Below are positions 44,042-44,045 of a stretch of DNA of 44,045 bases, piece by piece. The DNA is from Bradyrhizobium genomosp. I (2014) (lineage in GTDB: Bacteria > Pseudomonadota > Alphaproteobacteria > Rhizobiales > Xanthobacteraceae): positions 1 to 44,045 of the forward strand of contig NZ_AJQE01000281.1 of NCBI RefSeq assembly GCF_000261685.1, given 5' to 3'. The position numbers were made by a program, and so were the translations under genes. The stretch's first letter is position 1; every line of letters starts with the position of its first letter. Below the pieces are notes generated by a model that was not told the DNA's origin, made no database searches, and was given only the letters and a program-made list of their open reading frames with translations.

Positions 44042-44045
44042 GTGA

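Noticed and set aside
1..44045. CRISPR array
   Set aside because: No regularly spaced direct repeats of 25-40 bases were seen; the only tandem units are two copies of 15 bases at 4570.

Overview
The window looks like an accessory (island) region of an alphaproteobacterium, probably Bradyrhizobium or a close relative. This is inferred from the GC-rich rhizobial-style coding, a decayed tRNA-Gly(TCC) whose surviving half matches the rhizobial form as I remember it, a Nif11-type peptide gene behind a sigma-54-like promoter, and the mixture of insertion sequences, toxin-antitoxin pairs and broken genes. No housekeeping core operon is present.

Layout. 1-400: cut-off end of an IS3-family (IS407-like) element. 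1.2-19.3 kb: defence-like block with only intact large genes: a TrlF-type PHP/SMC-like ATPase; a tight five-gene operon (small helical protein, ClpB-like AAA+ ATPase, NrdG-like radical SAM enzyme, a 2090-residue zinc ribbon/pseudokinase/SF1 helicase/nuclease-like protein, and a coiled-coil protein); and a nucleoside-phosphorylase/STAND NTPase. 19.5-26.5 kb: lipoprotein pseudogene, a zinc-ribbon HEPN-like protein, and two AbiE-type toxin-antitoxin pairs, one with a broken toxin. 26.7-28.3 kb: a diverged diadenylate-cyclase-like gene head-to-head with a Cap15-like 2TM beta-barrel effector, beside a patatin remnant. 28.3-31.3 kb: an IS1595-family transposon carrying three passenger genes. 31.3-34.7 kb: mostly remnants (exported protein, HEPN fragment, membrane protein, tRNA-Gly relic, pyruvate kinase tail) plus one intact two-TM protein. 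34.8-39.4 kb: Lrp/AsnC regulator and a three-gene metabolic operon (Tm-1-like protein, TIM-barrel PEP-hydrolase-like protein, FAD 3-ketosteroid-dehydrogenase-like enzyme). 39.5-42.7 kb: graveyard of broken metabolic and sensor genes. 43.6-44.0 kb: Nif11-type RiPP precursor-like gene.

The best candidate for an undescribed system is the 4758-15221 operon. Its genes overlap or nearly abut (ATGA overlaps at two junctions), so the products are probably made together. They would combine an unfoldase, a radical enzyme and a very large nucleic-acid translocase with a kinase-fold module that has lost key catalytic residues. A second candidate is the cyclase-like/Cap15-like pair at 26.7-27.7 kb, which resembles a nucleotide-signalling immune module but uses a DAC-like fold in place of a CD-NTase.

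All calls are from reading the sequence; no database search was run.
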